Of a DNA stretch of 6,069 bases, positions 5,013 to 6,069 are shown piece by piece; within the stretch, counting starts at the first letter, position 1, and the number at the start of each line of letters is the position of its first letter. The position numbers and the translations under genes are program-made. Source of the DNA: an uncultured Eubacterium sp. Lineage in GTDB: Bacteria > Bacillota > Clostridia > Lachnospirales > Lachnospiraceae. The notes under the pieces are model-generated. The model was not told the origin of the DNA. It saw nothing but the letters and a program-made list of their open reading frames with translations, and searched no databases. Location: positions 1-6,069 of the forward strand of contig CANPET010000110.1 of NCBI GenBank assembly GCA_947573465.1. Direction: 5' to 3'.

Positions 5013-5041
5013 ACAATAACATCTCTTATATCCATTGTCAA
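5013..5041 (-). promoter_or_regulatory. Possible second, distal promoter upstream of toxI
   Basis: On the - strand, a perfect TTGACA (5041 to 5036) is followed by 17 bases and TATTGT (5018 to 5013), four of six matches to the -10 consensus. An inverted repeat, ATGTTATT (4993-5000) and AATAACAT (5015-5022), overlaps the -10 box and the predicted start, so repression at this site is conceivable. It would add a longer leader to toxI. Confidence 0.4.
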
Positions 5042-5101
5042 TCTTTTTTTCACATATTGTATATACTTGTAATTCATACCTAGTCTCAAACTAGTTATCT
5101 T

Positions 5102-6069
5102 TTAACCTTTTCTACTATATTTCACTAAGAGCATTTCCACTCCGATGTTTTCATCCAAAGTACCTTTTTTAATCATCTCTTCTGTTTTAACACTTTCCGC
5201 TAATGCTGCTTTTAACTCTGCCACAGAAAAATTTCTACTCTGGCTAATACTTTTATTTGCGATAAACCCTTGAACTCCCATAGCACTTGCAATCTGCTCT
5301 CTGCTCATACCTCTGGCTGATAAATCTTTTGCCTGTAATATCAGATGAAACTGCCTCGCAACCATAAAAAGAATACGCATAGGAGGCTCTTTCTCCGCAA
5401 CCAATTCATAATAACAGTCTAAAGCTTTCTTTTGATTTTTTACTGATATTGCATCGACCATATCAAAGATACGAATGTTTAATTGTTTAATACAGACAGC
5501 ATCAATATCTTCTTTCGCAATAACATCTTTTTTTAAATCATAACTAATTAGTTTTTCGATTTCTCTAGACAATACTTCCATATCCGTTCCAACATTTGCA
5601 ATAAGATATGACATATTTGCATTGGTAATTTTTTTTCCGTCACGGGCAAAAATTCTTGCAGCCCACATTGCTAAATCTTTTTCTGTCTGACGGTTAATCT
5701 CACAGATATGTCCGTTAGCTTTTACAGCCTTGTACATTTTACTCCGCTTGTCAACATCATGTTCCACAAACAAAAATACTGTGCTCTCTGGTATTTTACT
5801 CATGTATTCTGCCAATTCTTCACCGCCGCTTTTAAACAAACCGCTGCCGTCCATAACAATCAGTCTTCGCTCTGCAAAAAACGGAAAGGTCTCCGCCGTA
5901 TCTATCACTTCATTCACATCAAAGTTTTTACCTTCATAAACTCCAAGATTCATTGTATCGTCGCCTGCAATTGCTTTGATGAGCTGATTTTTATAATTTA
6001 ACTTTAAATACTCTTCTTCTCCACAAATTAAGTATACACTCTTAAATTTTCCTGTTTTTATATCCTCTG
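5102..6069 (-). CDS. holA: DNA polymerase III delta subunit (N-terminus outside window)
   Basis: The delta subunit opens the sliding clamp ring within the clamp-loader complex, allowing the clamp to be placed on primed DNA. The frame is open to the window edge. The visible 321 residues begin EDIKTGKFKSVYLICGEEEYL, read as EDIKTGKFKS then VYLICGEEEYL, which is the family's N-terminal start with only a few residues missing. The ATG at 5953 is therefore internal. Further family features are FFAERRLIVM, the segment VFLFVEHDVDKRSKMYKAV, and the C-terminal collar domain with IFDMVDAISVKN and the EPPMRILFMVARQFHLIL helix. The GEEEYL loop lacks a Walker A motif, as expected since delta does not hydrolyse ATP. 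No clear terminator follows the stop; toxI promoters lie 60-130 bases downstream, so holA transcripts may read into toxIN. Confidence 0.95.
   Translation of the reverse strand, partial: EDIKTGKFKSVYLICGEEEYLKLNYKNQLIKAIAGDDTMNLGVYEGKNFDVNEVIDTAETFPFFAERRLIVMDGSGLFKSGGEELAEYMSKIPESTVFLFVEHDVDKRSKMYKAVKANGHICEINRQTEKDLAMWAARIFARDGKKITNANMSYLIANVGTDMEVLSREIEKLISYDLKKDVIAKEDIDAVCIKQLNIRIFDMVDAISVKNQKKALDCYYELVAEKEPPMRILFMVARQFHLILQAKDLSARGMSREQIASAMGVQGFIANKSISQSRNFSVAELKAALAESVKTEEMIKKGTLDENIGVEMLLVKYSRKG

Noticed and set aside
5041..5101. Terminator for holA
   Set aside because: The - strand has CTAGT/ACTAG (about 5080-5095) as a short inverted repeat but no T-tract follows; the run of T's at 5043-5050 is on the wrong strand for holA.
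5708..6001. Open frames on the + strand within holA
   Set aside because: They are antisense to the holA frame, which is clearly a DNA polymerase III delta subunit.

Overview
The window looks like chromosomal DNA of a spore-forming, anaerobic, low-GC Gram-positive bacterium, most likely a clostridium of the Lachnospiraceae type. The evidence is an oxygen-sensitive ribonucleotide reductase activase (NrdG), two sporulation/germination proteins (SpoIIP and the spore protease GPR), AT-rich sequence, strong AGGAGG-type ribosome binding sites and U-tailed terminators. The genus assignment is inference.

Layout. Positions 1-1354 (+ strand) hold the 3' end of a malic enzyme gene, then nrdG, then dut (dUTPase), closely spaced and without a terminator between them. 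Positions 1355-1508 hold a GC-rich structured element, a terminator for dut and a bidirectional terminator shared with the convergent spoIIP. Positions 1507-3746 (- strand) hold gpr followed by spoIIP. Positions 3747-3927 are a divergent control region with a clear sigma-A promoter and a structured leader for rpsT (ribosomal protein S20, 3928-4191, +). From 5102 to the window end (- strand) lies holA (DNA polymerase III delta), cut at its 5' end. The order holA-rpsT-gpr-spoIIP resembles the arrangement in other Firmicutes.

The most interesting part lies between rpsT and holA (about 4262-5094). It is an AT-rich insertion carrying a complete type III toxin-antitoxin locus on the - strand: a promoter (TTGATT-17-TATAAT), an antitoxin RNA made of two identical 37-nt units plus a partial one, an internal hairpin terminator, and toxN, a 158-residue endoribonuclease of the ToxN/AbiQ family. 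The antitoxin units can form an H-type pseudoknot and are separated by AAAAGAG sites where ToxN would be expected to cut. In studied relatives such loci block phage infection by abortive infection. The antitoxin RNA has no open frame, so a protein-only annotation would miss it. The toxin start is also easily misplaced, to an ATG inside the terminator hairpin.

Functionally, nrdG and dut both serve the deoxynucleotide supply: anaerobic dNTP synthesis and removal of dUTP while making dUMP. SpoIIP (engulfment) and GPR (degradation of spore DNA-binding proteins on germination) act at different ends of the spore cycle. rpsT and holA are housekeeping genes, and the toxIN module appears to have been placed between their convergent 3' ends.
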